32,851 nucleotides of DNA. It comes from a virus. The stretch's first letter is position 1. Each line of letters starts with the position of its first letter. A model generated the notes under the pieces. The model saw only the letters and a program-made list of their open reading frames with translations. It ran no database searches and was not told the origin of the DNA. Position numbers and translations under genes: made by a program. Where the stretch lies: the IMG/VR virus record IMGVR_UViG_3300006071_000054, positions 1 through 32,851 of that record. One strand, given 5' to 3'. Shown here piece after piece: positions 21,429 through 31,712 of this stretch.

Positions 21429-23555
21429 TTGTCAAGACAAATAATTAATATTGGTTCTCAACCAAACGACGGTACTGGTGATCCAATCCGTTCAGCCATG
21501 ATCAAGGTGAATGACAATTTCTCCGAGGTTTATGGTAGCTGGACTGCGACAGGCCCTTTCATTATCGCTTCAGATAACTCTAATACGGTTATTACAGATA
21601 AGTCTATAACTGTAGGTCTTGTTAGTGTTGGAGCTAATTTATTTGTTAATTCTACCGCTCTTTTCATCAACGGAAATTCTTATATTTCTTCTGTAGGAGC
21701 TCTTGTTCCAACTCTGAATATTGGATTCGGTCTTAAAGGTAATTCTACAACTTTTGTTGTGGGTAATACTATCTCAAACACTACTATCAGTTCTACAGGC
21801 GGTATTACTGGTCCATCTTATTCTGTTGTTGGTGGTCCTGTAATTGATCAGACTGGTATTACTGTCGGACAGTCTGTTTTAACTAATTCTGCATTAACTA
21901 CGCCAAGTCTTGTTACGGGTAATACAACAGTAAATAGCGTTGGTTTTACAAATAAAAATACAACTATTAATGGCGATCAAGTAATTGCTTCAAATATTAC
22001 TTCTACGTATTTGTTGACAGCTAATTCTATTGATGCTGGAGATATTGTTGCCAACACTGTTAAATTTAAAGGTGGTGGTGGTATTCAGAGCGGTAATATC
22101 GTAGCGAATGCTGTTACTGTTGGTAATGTTTATATGGTTCCTAACTTTATTACAGTTGGTAACGGATTTTCAAATGGCACTGTTGTTGGGTTTGGTGGTG
22201 TTAATACTGGTACACTCAGAGCTTCTGGTAACGTATACGCTAACGGTATTGTTGCTAATACTCTTTATGTTACTACGCAATCTATTGATCAGATTTCAGC
22301 TAATTTGATAACTCTTGGTGCTCTAGCTACAATTAACTCGACATATTTGGTTATGCCGAATATTTTGTCATCTAATACAAGATGTTATGATACTTTACAA
22401 GCAGATCAACAAATAAGAGTTGGTGATCTAAGCACTAACGCTATTATTACGCCAAGTACTCTTACTATTGCTAATGTTTCTAGTAATACTCTTTCTGTCA
22501 ATAAAATATCTTATATGGCAGATATATATTCTAATTCACAGATCATTGTAACTGATACTAATAATAATAAAACTATTATAAGCGGTTCTTCAGTAACTAC
22601 TGGAGACATGACAATTACTAAGACATTTACAGCTGCTGATATTGGAGCTAATACAAATATCTATCTTGGCGGTAGATTGTTAGCAAATACTACATTATTC
22701 ACATTTAACCAATTCCAGATATCTGACAAAGACGGTGGTACTTTCTTTGGCCCAAGTGGTACTTTGTATGTGAATAATTCTACTGTTGAAGCTGGTGGCG
22801 TTACTCTTGCTAGTTTGTCGGTTAGAGTTGGTGGTTCTAAAGTAAATGCTACTTCTGTAGTTGCTCCAACTCTTGTTACAGGTAATGTTTATTCTAATTC
22901 GTTTATTAGACTTGGTTTGAACGATACAGACCCAACTCTAACAAATACCAATATCATGTATGGTATTTCAAATATCGCTTTAGATAGTATTAGTGTTGGC
23001 GTAAACGTAACTAATGCTTCTGGTGTTTATGTAACAGGAACACTTGGTGTTAACGGAGCTCTTATAGCTAATAATTCTAAAGGTAATCTTAATCAAGTTC
23101 TTACTTCAAATGGCAATGGTGTTTATTGGGCAGCTGCTCCTGTTGATCCAGGCGCTATGCAGAAAGCTCAGAACTTAAACGACGTTGCTAATAAAGCAAC
23201 AGCAAGAACTAATCTCAGCGTTCCTGATCTTATTGGTACTGGAGCGTCCGGAACTTGGAATATTAATATTAACGGTAAAGCTAATACTGCTGGACTTGCT
23301 GATACATCAACATTTGCTAACACTGCTGGTAATTCTAATCAATTACAAGGTCAAGTTGTTGGCGCTAGTCCTAATCAGATTATAGCTCTTGATAATCTTG
23401 GTAGACTTCCTGCTGTTGATGGCTCGCAACTTACTAACATTAATGGTTCTGCTATTGTTGGAGATCTTCCTACAAGTTCTGATAAAATTATTATTTCTTC
23501 TACAGAACCTGATCCTGCTCAGGGTGGGCAAAACTGGATTTGGTTTAAGGTTTAA
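21429..23555 (+). CDS. tail fibre/trimeric appendage protein (708 aa), TTG start
   Basis: Starts at TTG 21429 with GAGGG (21417-21421) seven bases upstream; the first residues, IINIGSQPNDGTGDPIRSAMIKVNDNFSEVYGSW, are an N-terminal attachment motif found in several tail-appendage proteins of T4-like marine phages. The shaft is a long series of strand repeats rich in asparagine, threonine, serine and valine (GNVYANGIVANTLYV-type units) with no cysteine-rich region. The end has the common fibre motif AQNLNDVANKATARTNLSV and a GKANTAGLADTSTFANTAGN coil, then a short C-terminus. It probably binds the host surface or carries the adhesin encoded next. It could be a gp10-like or long-tail-fibre equivalent. 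Confidence 0.78.
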   Translation: MSRQIINIGSQPNDGTGDPIRSAMIKVNDNFSEVYGSWTATGPFIIASDNSNTVITDKSITVGLVSVGANLFVNSTALFINGNSYISSVGALVPTLNIGFGLKGNSTTFVVGNTISNTTISSTGGITGPSYSVVGGPVIDQTGITVGQSVLTNSALTTPSLVTGNTTVNSVGFTNKNTTINGDQVIASNITSTYLLTANSIDAGDIVANTVKFKGGGGIQSGNIVANAVTVGNVYMVPNFITVGNGFSNGTVVGFGGVNTGTLRASGNVYANGIVANTLYVTTQSIDQISANLITLGALATINSTYLVMPNILSSNTRCYDTLQADQQIRVGDLSTNAIITPSTLTIANVSSNTLSVNKISYMADIYSNSQIIVTDTNNNKTIISGSSVTTGDMTITKTFTAADIGANTNIYLGGRLLANTTLFTFNQFQISDKDGGTFFGPSGTLYVNNSTVEAGGVTLASLSVRVGGSKVNATSVVAPTLVTGNVYSNSFIRLGLNDTDPTLTNTNIMYGISNIALDSISVGVNVTNASGVYVTGTLGVNGALIANNSKGNLNQVLTSNGNGVYWAAAPVDPGAMQKAQNLNDVANKATARTNLSVPDLIGTGASGTWNININGKANTAGLADTSTFANTAGNSNQLQGQVVGASPNQIIALDNLGRLPAVDGSQLTNINGSAIVGDLPTSSDKIIISSTEPDPAQGGQNWIWFKV

Positions 23556-23558
23556 TTT

Positions 23559-24362
23559 ATGGCTCGTCAATTCATATATCTAACCAGTGGTAGTCAGTGG
23601 ACTGTTCCAGATGATTGGAATAGTGCAGACAATATTATTCATTGTATAGGTGGTGGAGCTACTGGTGGTAATCAAAATGGTGGCGGTGGTGGCGGTTATG
23701 CAAGAAAATCAAATATATCTTTAACAAAACGTAATGTAATTAATTATTCTGTTGGTGGTATTTCTGGAACAAGCTGGTTTATTGATACGTCAACTATTTG
23801 TGCCACTGGTGGTTCTGGGCAATCTCCTGGATCTGGCACTGCTGGTGATGTTTTATACACTGGTGGTACTGGTGGTGGATCTGGTACTACTGGAGGTGGT
23901 GGAGGTGGTGCTGCTGGTCCAAATGGAAATGGTGGTAGTGGGGCTGCAGGTAGCAATTATGGTGGATCTGGCGGCAATGGTGATGCTGGGGCAGGTGGTG
24001 CTGGTGCGCCAACTCCTGGTAGTACGAGTGGTCAGTCAGGATCTCCAGGCAACGAATTCGGTAATGGGTATGGTTGTGGTGGTGGAGGATCTGGTGGAGG
24101 ATTTGGAGGTAATGGTGGCTCTGGTGGCAGTTTTGGTGCTGGTGGCGGTGGTACTTCTAATTTAGCTTCTCCAGGAACTGGAACTCAAGGTCTCATCGTC
24201 ATTGAATACACCCCTGGTCCGACTTCGCCAACACAAAATATGTCTATTAAATACAATGGTCAGTGGGTAAAACCATCCAATATTTTCGTAAGAAATAACG
24301 GTCAATGGACTCAAGTATTAGCAATGTATGTAAAAAATAATGGTCAGTGGATCAAACAGTAG
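23559..24362 (+). CDS. glycine-rich fibre-tip adhesin with NGQW repeats (267 aa)
   Basis: The N-terminal motif SGSQWTVPDDWNSADNIIHCIGGG is the entry to a glycine-rich domain (residues about 30-215). Its GGxGGxGG runs resemble the polyglycine-II sandwich of T4-type gp38 adhesins, which sit at fibre tips and recognise receptors. The last part (residues 233-267) has three 14-residue repeats built as NGQW followed by a hydrophobic strand ending in FVRN or YVKN. The gene follows the fibre gene by 3 bases, so it likely tips that fibre. Base composition is richer in G than its neighbours because of the glycine codons. Receptor unknown. Confidence 0.75.
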   Translation: MARQFIYLTSGSQWTVPDDWNSADNIIHCIGGGATGGNQNGGGGGGYARKSNISLTKRNVINYSVGGISGTSWFIDTSTICATGGSGQSPGSGTAGDVLYTGGTGGGSGTTGGGGGGAAGPNGNGGSGAAGSNYGGSGGNGDAGAGGAGAPTPGSTSGQSGSPGNEFGNGYGCGGGGSGGGFGGNGGSGGSFGAGGGGTSNLASPGTGTQGLIVIEYTPGPTSPTQNMSIKYNGQWVKPSNIFVRNNGQWTQVLAMYVKNNGQWIKQ

Positions 24363-24370
24363 GAATTAAA

Positions 24371-25930
24371 ATGGGAAGACTTACGCCAACATATAAGAAA
24401 GCAATATATGACGAGTTAGTGGATAATATTACTGCTAACACTTCACAGTATTATGCATTTGCTTCTCATCCTATTCCTCTTCCTCCAAACACAGCGCCAG
24501 ATCCTGTATCAGCTGATGATTATTCGGTTGATTTTTTGAACAACTGGTATATGTTATTTGGAAAGAAACTTCAGGCCAAAGATTTTGCTCCTCTAGTATT
24601 TAAGAATCTTTGGACTCCTGGACAGGTTTGGGATCGTTATGATAACCGTTCTAATACTGTTTTTGCTAACAATAGATTTTATTGTCTGGCTCCTCCTACG
24701 GATCCGGATGGTGATTATTATTTCTATAAATGTATTGACAACAATAATTTTGGTATTTCTAATACAAACCCATCCACGCATGGAACACCCATGCAAAGAA
24801 CTACTTTTAAAACAAGCGATGATTATGAATGGAGATATCTAGCCAGAATATCAGCAGACACATTTGGCAGATTTTCTACGACTGATTTCTCTCCTATTTA
24901 CACTGATCCTTCTGTGGAAGCTGATGCTTTTTCATATTGTTCTGTGGATAAAGTTGTTGTAGCTAATGCTGGTATTGGTTATGAAACATGGGCTAATGGT
25001 GTGATTGCCTCGATTTCAAATACTACAGTTCTTCAATTAGACGATAATTGTAAAGCTATTAATCAATATTATAACAATAATGCTATTTACATTTATAATT
25101 CTACTTCTACTTCTGGTCAAATTTTTGGTATTGTTGATTTTTACATTAAGAATAATAATAAATTTGTTGTTCTTGATGGAGAAGCTAACACTGATAATAT
25201 CTCCCCCGGAACCACTCAATATGATATTGCTCCTGCTGTTATTTTTGAATCTGATGGGTTTTCTCCAGTTGGTAGAATTATTATATCACAAGTAAATAAT
25301 GCCAATTCTATCGATCGTATTCAAATGTTAGATACAGGATCTTATATTAGTTGGTGTAATGTTTCTATTAGAACAAATCCGGATTATGGGTATGGAGCTA
25401 ATATCTATGCTGTCGTTCCTCCTCCTGGTGGTCATGGAGCTAACCCAGCTGTAGAATTAGATATGGTTGGATATGGAATTAATATATCTTTTGTTAACTC
25501 CGAAGGTAATACTATACCTACAGACAATCTACTATATAATAAAATAGGTATTCTGAAAAATCCTTGTGTTTTACAAGATGATGGTTCTAAGGGTATTCAG
25601 TATTTTAATCCAACATATAATAATATTATGGTAGCTAATGTTCAATATACATCATTTTCATCAGGACAGTCTGTATATGGAGCTAATAGTAATTCTAGAG
25701 GATATATTCTATATGCTAATACTACTCAGATTTGGGTAGTCGGTGATAAAACATTTATAACAGGAGAAACCTTAAGAAACGCTAATGGTACTCTTCTTGG
25801 TAAAATCAACATTGTAACAAAGGGTGATATTTACACTCAAGATATTACACCTATCTATGCACAGAATATAAATAACATTGCAAGAAGTAATACTCAGACA
25901 GAAAGCTATAAGCTGATTCTGCAAATATAA
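24371..25930 (+). CDS. 8: gp8-like baseplate wedge subunit (519 aa)
   Basis: T4 gp8 is a wedge subunit linking to gp10 and the fibres. The N-terminal half matches its layout: a YYAFASHPIPLP strand, NNWYMLFGKKLQAKDFAPLV (T4: TDMWTHMMGTVKVL), WDRYDNRS, FYCLAPPTDPDGDYYFYKCIDNNNFG (T4: VVCNSAPYN..WLVYRCLD), and DDYEWRYLARI (T4: GYVWEYLFEI). The second half is a longer beta-rich extension, making the protein much longer than T4 gp8 (334 aa). ATG 24371 follows AGGAATTAAA and puts the start ten bases after the previous gene; the in-frame ATG at 24347 would overlap it and has no ribosome-binding site. Confidence 0.82.
   Translation: MGRLTPTYKKAIYDELVDNITANTSQYYAFASHPIPLPPNTAPDPVSADDYSVDFLNNWYMLFGKKLQAKDFAPLVFKNLWTPGQVWDRYDNRSNTVFANNRFYCLAPPTDPDGDYYFYKCIDNNNFGISNTNPSTHGTPMQRTTFKTSDDYEWRYLARISADTFGRFSTTDFSPIYTDPSVEADAFSYCSVDKVVVANAGIGYETWANGVIASISNTTVLQLDDNCKAINQYYNNNAIYIYNSTSTSGQIFGIVDFYIKNNNKFVVLDGEANTDNISPGTTQYDIAPAVIFESDGFSPVGRIIISQVNNANSIDRIQMLDTGSYISWCNVSIRTNPDYGYGANIYAVVPPPGGHGANPAVELDMVGYGINISFVNSEGNTIPTDNLLYNKIGILKNPCVLQDDGSKGIQYFNPTYNNIMVANVQYTSFSSGQSVYGANSNSRGYILYANTTQIWVVGDKTFITGETLRNANGTLLGKINIVTKGDIYTQDITPIYAQNINNIARSNTQTESYKLILQI
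25867..25874 (+). promoter_or_regulatory. possible internal late promoter (TATAAATA) before the 1921-aa gene
   Basis: An exact TATAAATA lies inside the last codons of gp8 (Gln-Asn-Ile-Asn-Asn). Expected start near 25880 would give a 65-base leader to ATG 25945, which has AAGGAA in front. It may be chance in AT-rich coding DNA, but the position before a very large structural gene is favourable. Confidence 0.35.
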
Positions 25931-25944
25931 TATAAGGAATCGAA

Positions 25945-28900
25945 ATGCCTTTAGATACAAATTTTGACGTTTCTCCGTTTTTTGATGATTACGATCCCCA
26001 GAAAAAGTATTACCGAATCCTATATAGACCATCGGTTGCTGTTCAGGCTCGTGAGCTAACACAGACTCAGACGATCATCCAAAATCAGATCGAGCGTTTT
26101 GCTGGAGGCGTTTATACAGACGGTTCACGTATTGATGGATGTAGCCCAACTATCATCCCAAATCTTCAATTTGTCCGTATTCAAGATAAATTTATTGGTA
26201 ATAACGATATTTTTATCAACGATATTCCTACTTCATATCTTCTGGTTGGTAATACTTCTGGTGTTCGTGCTACCATTGAGGTGGCTAAAGAAGGTTTATT
26301 TGTAAATTACCCAAATACCAATCGTTTCTATATAAAATATATTTCAACTGGTAATCAGGTTGGAAATGTAAATTATACCACTTTTGCTAATGGTGAGTAT
26401 ATTAACATATATAATGATTTTCAGGATAAATTTTCTGATCTCGATCCAACTAATATTGAATTTAAAACTCGTGTTATTACAACTAACAGTTCAATTCAGG
26501 CTGTAGGTAAAGGTTACGGATTCAAAATCGAAAACGGTATTATTTACCAAAAAGGTTATTTTCAGAATATTGATGAGCAAAAAATAGTAATCAGAGATTA
26601 CGATCAAAATGTTTCGAATACGTTAGTAGGTTTCGAGACAATAGAACAAATCGTAACTGAAAATCAAGATCCTTCTTTAAATGATAACGCTCTTGGTTAT
26701 CCTAACGAAAACGCTCCAGGAGCTTACCGTCTTAAATTAAATCCTGTTATTATTGCTCGCGAAAAACAAGATATTGCTAATAACGACGCATTCTTTGCTA
26801 TTTTTCAGTTCTCTAATATTACTGGCGAACTTATTATTGATAAAAGCACTGATCCTTATTCTGCTATTGGCGATTTCGTAGCTAAAAGAACATACGACGA
26901 AGCTGGCGATTTCGTTTCAAAGCCATTCCTTGTAGAAGCTGTTCAGAACGACGATCCTACTCTTATAACTTATCAGGTCTCTTCTGGTAAAGGTTATGTT
27001 CACGGATATCAAGTAGAATATACTTCTTCACGTGCCGTTGATGCTCCTAAAGCTACAACTACAAATTATGCTATAAATCAGATCATTACTGCTAATTATG
27101 GTAATTTCGTAAGAGTTCAAGAGTTTGCAGGAATTGTCCCATTAGTATCTTTACCAACAATTAATATCTATCGTAATCCTATTCAGGCTATTACTAATAA
27201 TTATCCTGGTTCAGTTTCTCCAGCATCTAATCCAGTTGTTGGTACAGCTAAAGTTAAATCTATTGTATATGATTCTGGCGTTCCAGGCACACCAACTTGC
27301 ACGTATAAATTATATTTGACTGATATTGAGATGTTATCAGGATATAGTTTTGCTGGTAATGCAAGAGGTTTTGGTCTTGACAATGGACCATATGGAGATT
27401 TCTGGGCAGATGCTGTTGTTGTTAACAACAAAACCATTCTTGATCAAACTGGAAAACTTTCTCTTGTATTGCCATATGGTAAGAAAGCTCTTAAAACTCT
27501 ATTTGTTAATGGGGATTATGATACTAGTTTCTATTTCAGAAACTCAGTAAAAGGTCAGCTATTATCTAATGGATTTATTTCCATAACGACAAGTAGTTCA
27601 CATCCAGGTGGTTACGACGTTATCGGTTACAGCCCTGGTGTTCTTGGAGATACTTTAGAGAATCAGTTCATTATTACTCTTGAAAATAATGTAGCTACTG
27701 ACAATTTCCCTGGCGTAACAGCAAACGTCTTTGTCAACAATAGCAACTATTACGCTAATATTTCTTCTGGACAGATTGCTAGTTATTTTTATCCAGGTGA
27801 ATTCATGTATATTGGTGGTGTTGGATATCGTGTTGAAAACATTGTAAATAATTCAACAGTCCAACTTGCTGGATCTCCTACAGTAACAGCATCAACTGCC
27901 TTTGGTAAATATTGGCCAGCTGGTTATTCTGTTCCTCTTGAGAATAATATCTCTGGTGGTGATAGATACGTAAACGTAACCAGCCCAACAACCCTTTCTG
28001 TTATTTCTGGTGTTGGTAATACTTCTGCACCTCTTACATCTTCTGCTAATGCTATCGTTCAGTTCAGAATGGAGCGTTATTCTGCACAGGCAGCAAAGAA
28101 AGATGTTATAAGAAATGTATATATTAAAATTAACACTGGAACTAATCCAGGTGGTATTAATGGACCTTGGAAACTTGGTATTCCTGACGTATTTGGTATT
28201 AATAATGTTTGGGCGGATGCTAACGATTATTCTACAGCAATAGCCAGCGATGTAACAAATTATTTTGAACTGGATACTGGCCAAAAAGACGAGTTTTATG
28301 ATTATTCACAACTCGTAATTAAACCACAGTTTGCTAATGCTCTTACAGGAACTCCTTATATTGTTGTTTCTGTTGACGTATTCAAAATTAATAGTTCTAC
28401 TGGTATTGGGTTCTTCTCCGTAGATTCTTATCCAACTAGCAATGTTTCTCCAACTCCTAATTCATATATTTCTTGGGCCGAAATTCCAATCTATAACTCT
28501 GGCGCTGTAAACTATGACCTAAGAGATTGTATTGATATTCGTGCTGTTAAATCCAACACAGCTAATTATGCTACAGATTTAGCAGCTGCTACTATCAATC
28601 CTCCAGATTCGTCTGCATTTGTTAGTGACTCTACTTCTTATCTAACAGAACCAGATACTAATATTACATCAAGTGTTGAATATTTCTTAGGTCGTATTGA
28701 TCTTATTACTATTGGTGCTTCTGGGTCTTTGTCCGTAGCACAAGGCGTTCCTTCCGAAAGACCAACAGTTCCTACTGTTGACGTCGACGCTATGTCTATT
28801 TGCACTGCTTATGTTGCACCATTCCCAACACTAAGTGCTGCTGAAGGAAATCTGTATGGAAGACCAGATTATGCAGTAAAGACTAAGATATCTTATAATC

Positions 28901-31710
28901 GTGTTTATACGATGAGAGATATTGGTGTTCTTGATCAGCGTATTCAGCGTCTTGAATACTATAATACTCTTAATCTTCTTGAACAGCAAGCTAAGACTTT
29001 GCAGGTTCCTGATTCTAATGGGTTGAATAGATTTAAGAATGGCTTCTTTGCCGATCCTATGAACTCGCATGCTTTTGGAGACGTTTCTAATATCGAATAT
29101 CGTTGGTCTATCGACTCAATGTTCGGTTATGGTCGTCCAATGTATTCTTCTGAGAATATAAATCTTGTATTTAATGGTAATCTATCAGCTGGTGTTGTTC
29201 AGACTGGTAGATATATTACTCTTCCTTACACTCATGAGTTGATTATTAATCAGCCATTTGCTACTAAGGTAAGAAATAACGCTCAGGATGCATGGGCATG
29301 GACTGGTGTTATGAACCTGTTCCCATCTTATGATATGAACAGAGACGAAACTATGCTTCCTGCTCAGGATGCTCGTATCGATCTTACTCAGCCATTTGCC
29401 GAGTTTGCTAATGCTGTTGCTCAGGCAACTGGTGCTACTGTGTTCGGTACTCGTTACGGCGACTGGAGAACTCTGTCTTCATCGACTGTAGAAACTCGTG
29501 TCAGAAACTATCCTATTGTTACGGTTACTGATACTACTACAAGTCAACAGGATAGAACTGTAACCAATACATTTACTGTTCCTATTACTCAAACATTTGA
29601 TATTGGTACTTACGTAACTGACGTTTCTATTCAGCCATATATGAAGTCAAGAACAATTGCTTTCGTTGCTGGTAATCTAAAACCAAATACACGTGTTTAT
29701 CCATTCTTTGACACAGTTGCTGTTGCGAATTATACTGCTCCAGGTGCTCTGAATACTGCTCTTGGTAATACTATACAGCAAATTGTTGCAACTGCTTCAA
29801 CTACTGGTAAACCAGATGCAGTTTGTAATCGTACTGGTAATTTTGGCGATCCTCTTATTACCGATAGTACTGGTACTCTTTATGGTGTATTCTTGGTTCC
29901 TGATGGACAGTTTAGAACTGGCGATAGAACTTTGCTCCTTATGGATCAGAACGATTATGTTACTGGTGCTAATGCTGCTATTACATCAGCTACTGCAGTA
30001 TTCACGGCTTCTAATATTTCTGTTACTAAAAGAGATTCGACTATTACTACTGTAACTCCTTCAGTTCGTAGTATTCAATCTGTTCAGGACAGAACTTTAG
30101 TAACTGCTTCGAGCTATTCATATATCGATCCTCTTGCTCAGTCGTTCAATCTTGATGCTCCACAAGAACAATCAGGTGTGTTCGTTACTAAGATTGATCT
30201 TTTCTTTAAGACTAAAGATAATAATTATGGTGTAACTGTTGTTCTTTCTGGTATGACTAACGGATTCCCAGACTCTAATAAAGTTTATGGTACTTCTTAT
30301 GTTGCTCCATCAAATATTAATTTGAGCGATGATGCTACTGCAGCTACTACTTTTGTGTTTGATCAACCTATATTTGTGAATGCTGGAGATCAGTATGCGT
30401 TTTATATCGAACCAGAGGCTAACTCTCCAGAATATTCAATGTGGATGTCTGAAATTGGTGGTACTGATGTTACAACTGGCGCTCAGGTTTATACTAACCC
30501 ATACGCTGGCGATGCTTTCCGTTCTTCTAACGCCAAGAGTTGGACAGTTCTAACAAGAGAAGATATTAAATTTAGTATCTATTGTGCTAACTTCGTTGTT
30601 GGTTCTGGTACTGCTGTGTTCGAAAACGAAAACGATGAGTGGATCAAATACGCTCAAGTTGTGCCTTTTGCTAGTGATAAAGTTCCACAGGTTGGGGATG
30701 AAATATTTGTATTGAATTCACCAACTGATATAACTATTCCAAATACTTCTATTACTGGTATTATTCAGTCAATTGATGAAGATAATACCACTTATAAATT
30801 GGATTCTTCTATCGGTGGATTCTTACCTAATACTACTCTTGGTGTCTTTAGATTACCACAGAATAGTAATTCATCGGCAGCAAATGCATCGACTCTGATT
30901 TCTACATTTACTCTTGATTCGTTTGTAAATCCAGTTCTTGATGCTATTGTGCCTTCATTTGCTACAATGCTTCCTGTTGGTGCTTCTATCAATCTATCAT
31001 ACGCTGGTACTGCAGCTCAATCTGGAGCTAAAGATCAGTCTTATATTGATCTTGATTTTGATATTGAGAAAGAAATGATTGATTATGAAAGAGCAGTATT
31101 CTCTAAATCTCTTGAAATGACTCTTGTTCGTACTAAATCTCTAACTGTTAATGCAGTATTCCAGAATACTAACAAGTATCTCTCTCCTGTTATTGATTTG
31201 ACTAAGAAACATGCTCTTGTTATCGAAAACAAAATTAATAATGATAATACAAATGAATATACTAGATATGGTTCTGCTATAGCTAAGTATGTAAGTCAAT
31301 CTGTTGTATTAGCAGACGGTCAAGATGCTGAAGATCTAAAAGTTTATATTACAGGATATAGACCTTATAATACTGATATTGAGATATACGTCAAGTTCCT
31401 TGCTAATGAAGATAGCGATTTATTCCAGAATAAAGTTTGGACAAAATTGGATAATGATGACATTCAGTTATATTGTAATCCTCTAAATACAACAGACTTC
31501 AAAGAATTTACATATAGTGTTCCAAAAACTCCTCCTGTATCACAGGCGGCATATATTAATCAAGATACTGGAGTTATTCAATATCTTGATGCTTCTGGAG
31601 CAGTATATGCTACATTCAAGACTTTTGCAATCAAAATAGTTCTATTGAGTCAAAGTAGAATTTATGTTCCTAAAATTGACGATCTTAGAGCTATAGCTTT
31701 ACAGGTATAA
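25945..31710 (+). CDS. very large virion structural protein with DUF4815-like N-terminus (1921 aa)
   Basis: The N-terminus DDYDPQKKYYRILYRPSVAVQARELTQTQTIIQNQIERFAGG (residues about 14-55) follows the DUF4815 pattern seen in tail proteins that attach to the baseplate. The body is beta-rich with many VNNS, GNTS and PSD-type turns and repeated strand units. A helical block, RVYTMRDIGVLDQRIQRLEYYNTLNLLEQQAKTL (residues about 985-1018), lies mid-protein and may be a trimeric coiled coil. The C-terminus ends in TFAIKIVLLSQSRIYVPKIDDLRAIALQV, a tail common to marine T4-like structural proteins. It is the largest gene in the window, probably a baseplate fibre or wedge extension. Receptor-binding function is possible but not shown. 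Confidence 0.75.
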   Translation: MPLDTNFDVSPFFDDYDPQKKYYRILYRPSVAVQARELTQTQTIIQNQIERFAGGVYTDGSRIDGCSPTIIPNLQFVRIQDKFIGNNDIFINDIPTSYLLVGNTSGVRATIEVAKEGLFVNYPNTNRFYIKYISTGNQVGNVNYTTFANGEYINIYNDFQDKFSDLDPTNIEFKTRVITTNSSIQAVGKGYGFKIENGIIYQKGYFQNIDEQKIVIRDYDQNVSNTLVGFETIEQIVTENQDPSLNDNALGYPNENAPGAYRLKLNPVIIAREKQDIANNDAFFAIFQFSNITGELIIDKSTDPYSAIGDFVAKRTYDEAGDFVSKPFLVEAVQNDDPTLITYQVSSGKGYVHGYQVEYTSSRAVDAPKATTTNYAINQIITANYGNFVRVQEFAGIVPLVSLPTINIYRNPIQAITNNYPGSVSPASNPVVGTAKVKSIVYDSGVPGTPTCTYKLYLTDIEMLSGYSFAGNARGFGLDNGPYGDFWADAVVVNNKTILDQTGKLSLVLPYGKKALKTLFVNGDYDTSFYFRNSVKGQLLSNGFISITTSSSHPGGYDVIGYSPGVLGDTLENQFIITLENNVATDNFPGVTANVFVNNSNYYANISSGQIASYFYPGEFMYIGGVGYRVENIVNNSTVQLAGSPTVTASTAFGKYWPAGYSVPLENNISGGDRYVNVTSPTTLSVISGVGNTSAPLTSSANAIVQFRMERYSAQAAKKDVIRNVYIKINTGTNPGGINGPWKLGIPDVFGINNVWADANDYSTAIASDVTNYFELDTGQKDEFYDYSQLVIKPQFANALTGTPYIVVSVDVFKINSSTGIGFFSVDSYPTSNVSPTPNSYISWAEIPIYNSGAVNYDLRDCIDIRAVKSNTANYATDLAAATINPPDSSAFVSDSTSYLTEPDTNITSSVEYFLGRIDLITIGASGSLSVAQGVPSERPTVPTVDVDAMSICTAYVAPFPTLSAAEGNLYGRPDYAVKTKISYNRVYTMRDIGVLDQRIQRLEYYNTLNLLEQQAKTLQVPDSNGLNRFKNGFFADPMNSHAFGDVSNIEYRWSIDSMFGYGRPMYSSENINLVFNGNLSAGVVQTGRYITLPYTHELIINQPFATKVRNNAQDAWAWTGVMNLFPSYDMNRDETMLPAQDARIDLTQPFAEFANAVAQATGATVFGTRYGDWRTLSSSTVETRVRNYPIVTVTDTTTSQQDRTVTNTFTVPITQTFDIGTYVTDVSIQPYMKSRTIAFVAGNLKPNTRVYPFFDTVAVANYTAPGALNTALGNTIQQIVATASTTGKPDAVCNRTGNFGDPLITDSTGTLYGVFLVPDGQFRTGDRTLLLMDQNDYVTGANAAITSATAVFTASNISVTKRDSTITTVTPSVRSIQSVQDRTLVTASSYSYIDPLAQSFNLDAPQEQSGVFVTKIDLFFKTKDNNYGVTVVLSGMTNGFPDSNKVYGTSYVAPSNINLSDDATAATTFVFDQPIFVNAGDQYAFYIEPEANSPEYSMWMSEIGGTDVTTGAQVYTNPYAGDAFRSSNAKSWTVLTREDIKFSIYCANFVVGSGTAVFENENDEWIKYAQVVPFASDKVPQVGDEIFVLNSPTDITIPNTSITGIIQSIDEDNTTYKLDSSIGGFLPNTTLGVFRLPQNSNSSAANASTLISTFTLDSFVNPVLDAIVPSFATMLPVGASINLSYAGTAAQSGAKDQSYIDLDFDIEKEMIDYERAVFSKSLEMTLVRTKSLTVNAVFQNTNKYLSPVIDLTKKHALVIENKINNDNTNEYTRYGSAIAKYVSQSVVLADGQDAEDLKVYITGYRPYNTDIEIYVKFLANEDSDLFQNKVWTKLDNDDIQLYCNPLNTTDFKEFTYSVPKTPPVSQAAYINQDTGVIQYLDASGAVYATFKTFAIKIVLLSQSRIYVPKIDDLRAIALQV

Positions 31711-31712
31711 AT

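Noticed and set aside
23744-24165. Proline-rich minus-strand and leucine/valine-rich plus-strand open frames in the adhesin gene
   Set aside because: These are shadows of glycine codons (GGN read in other frames); no start signals.
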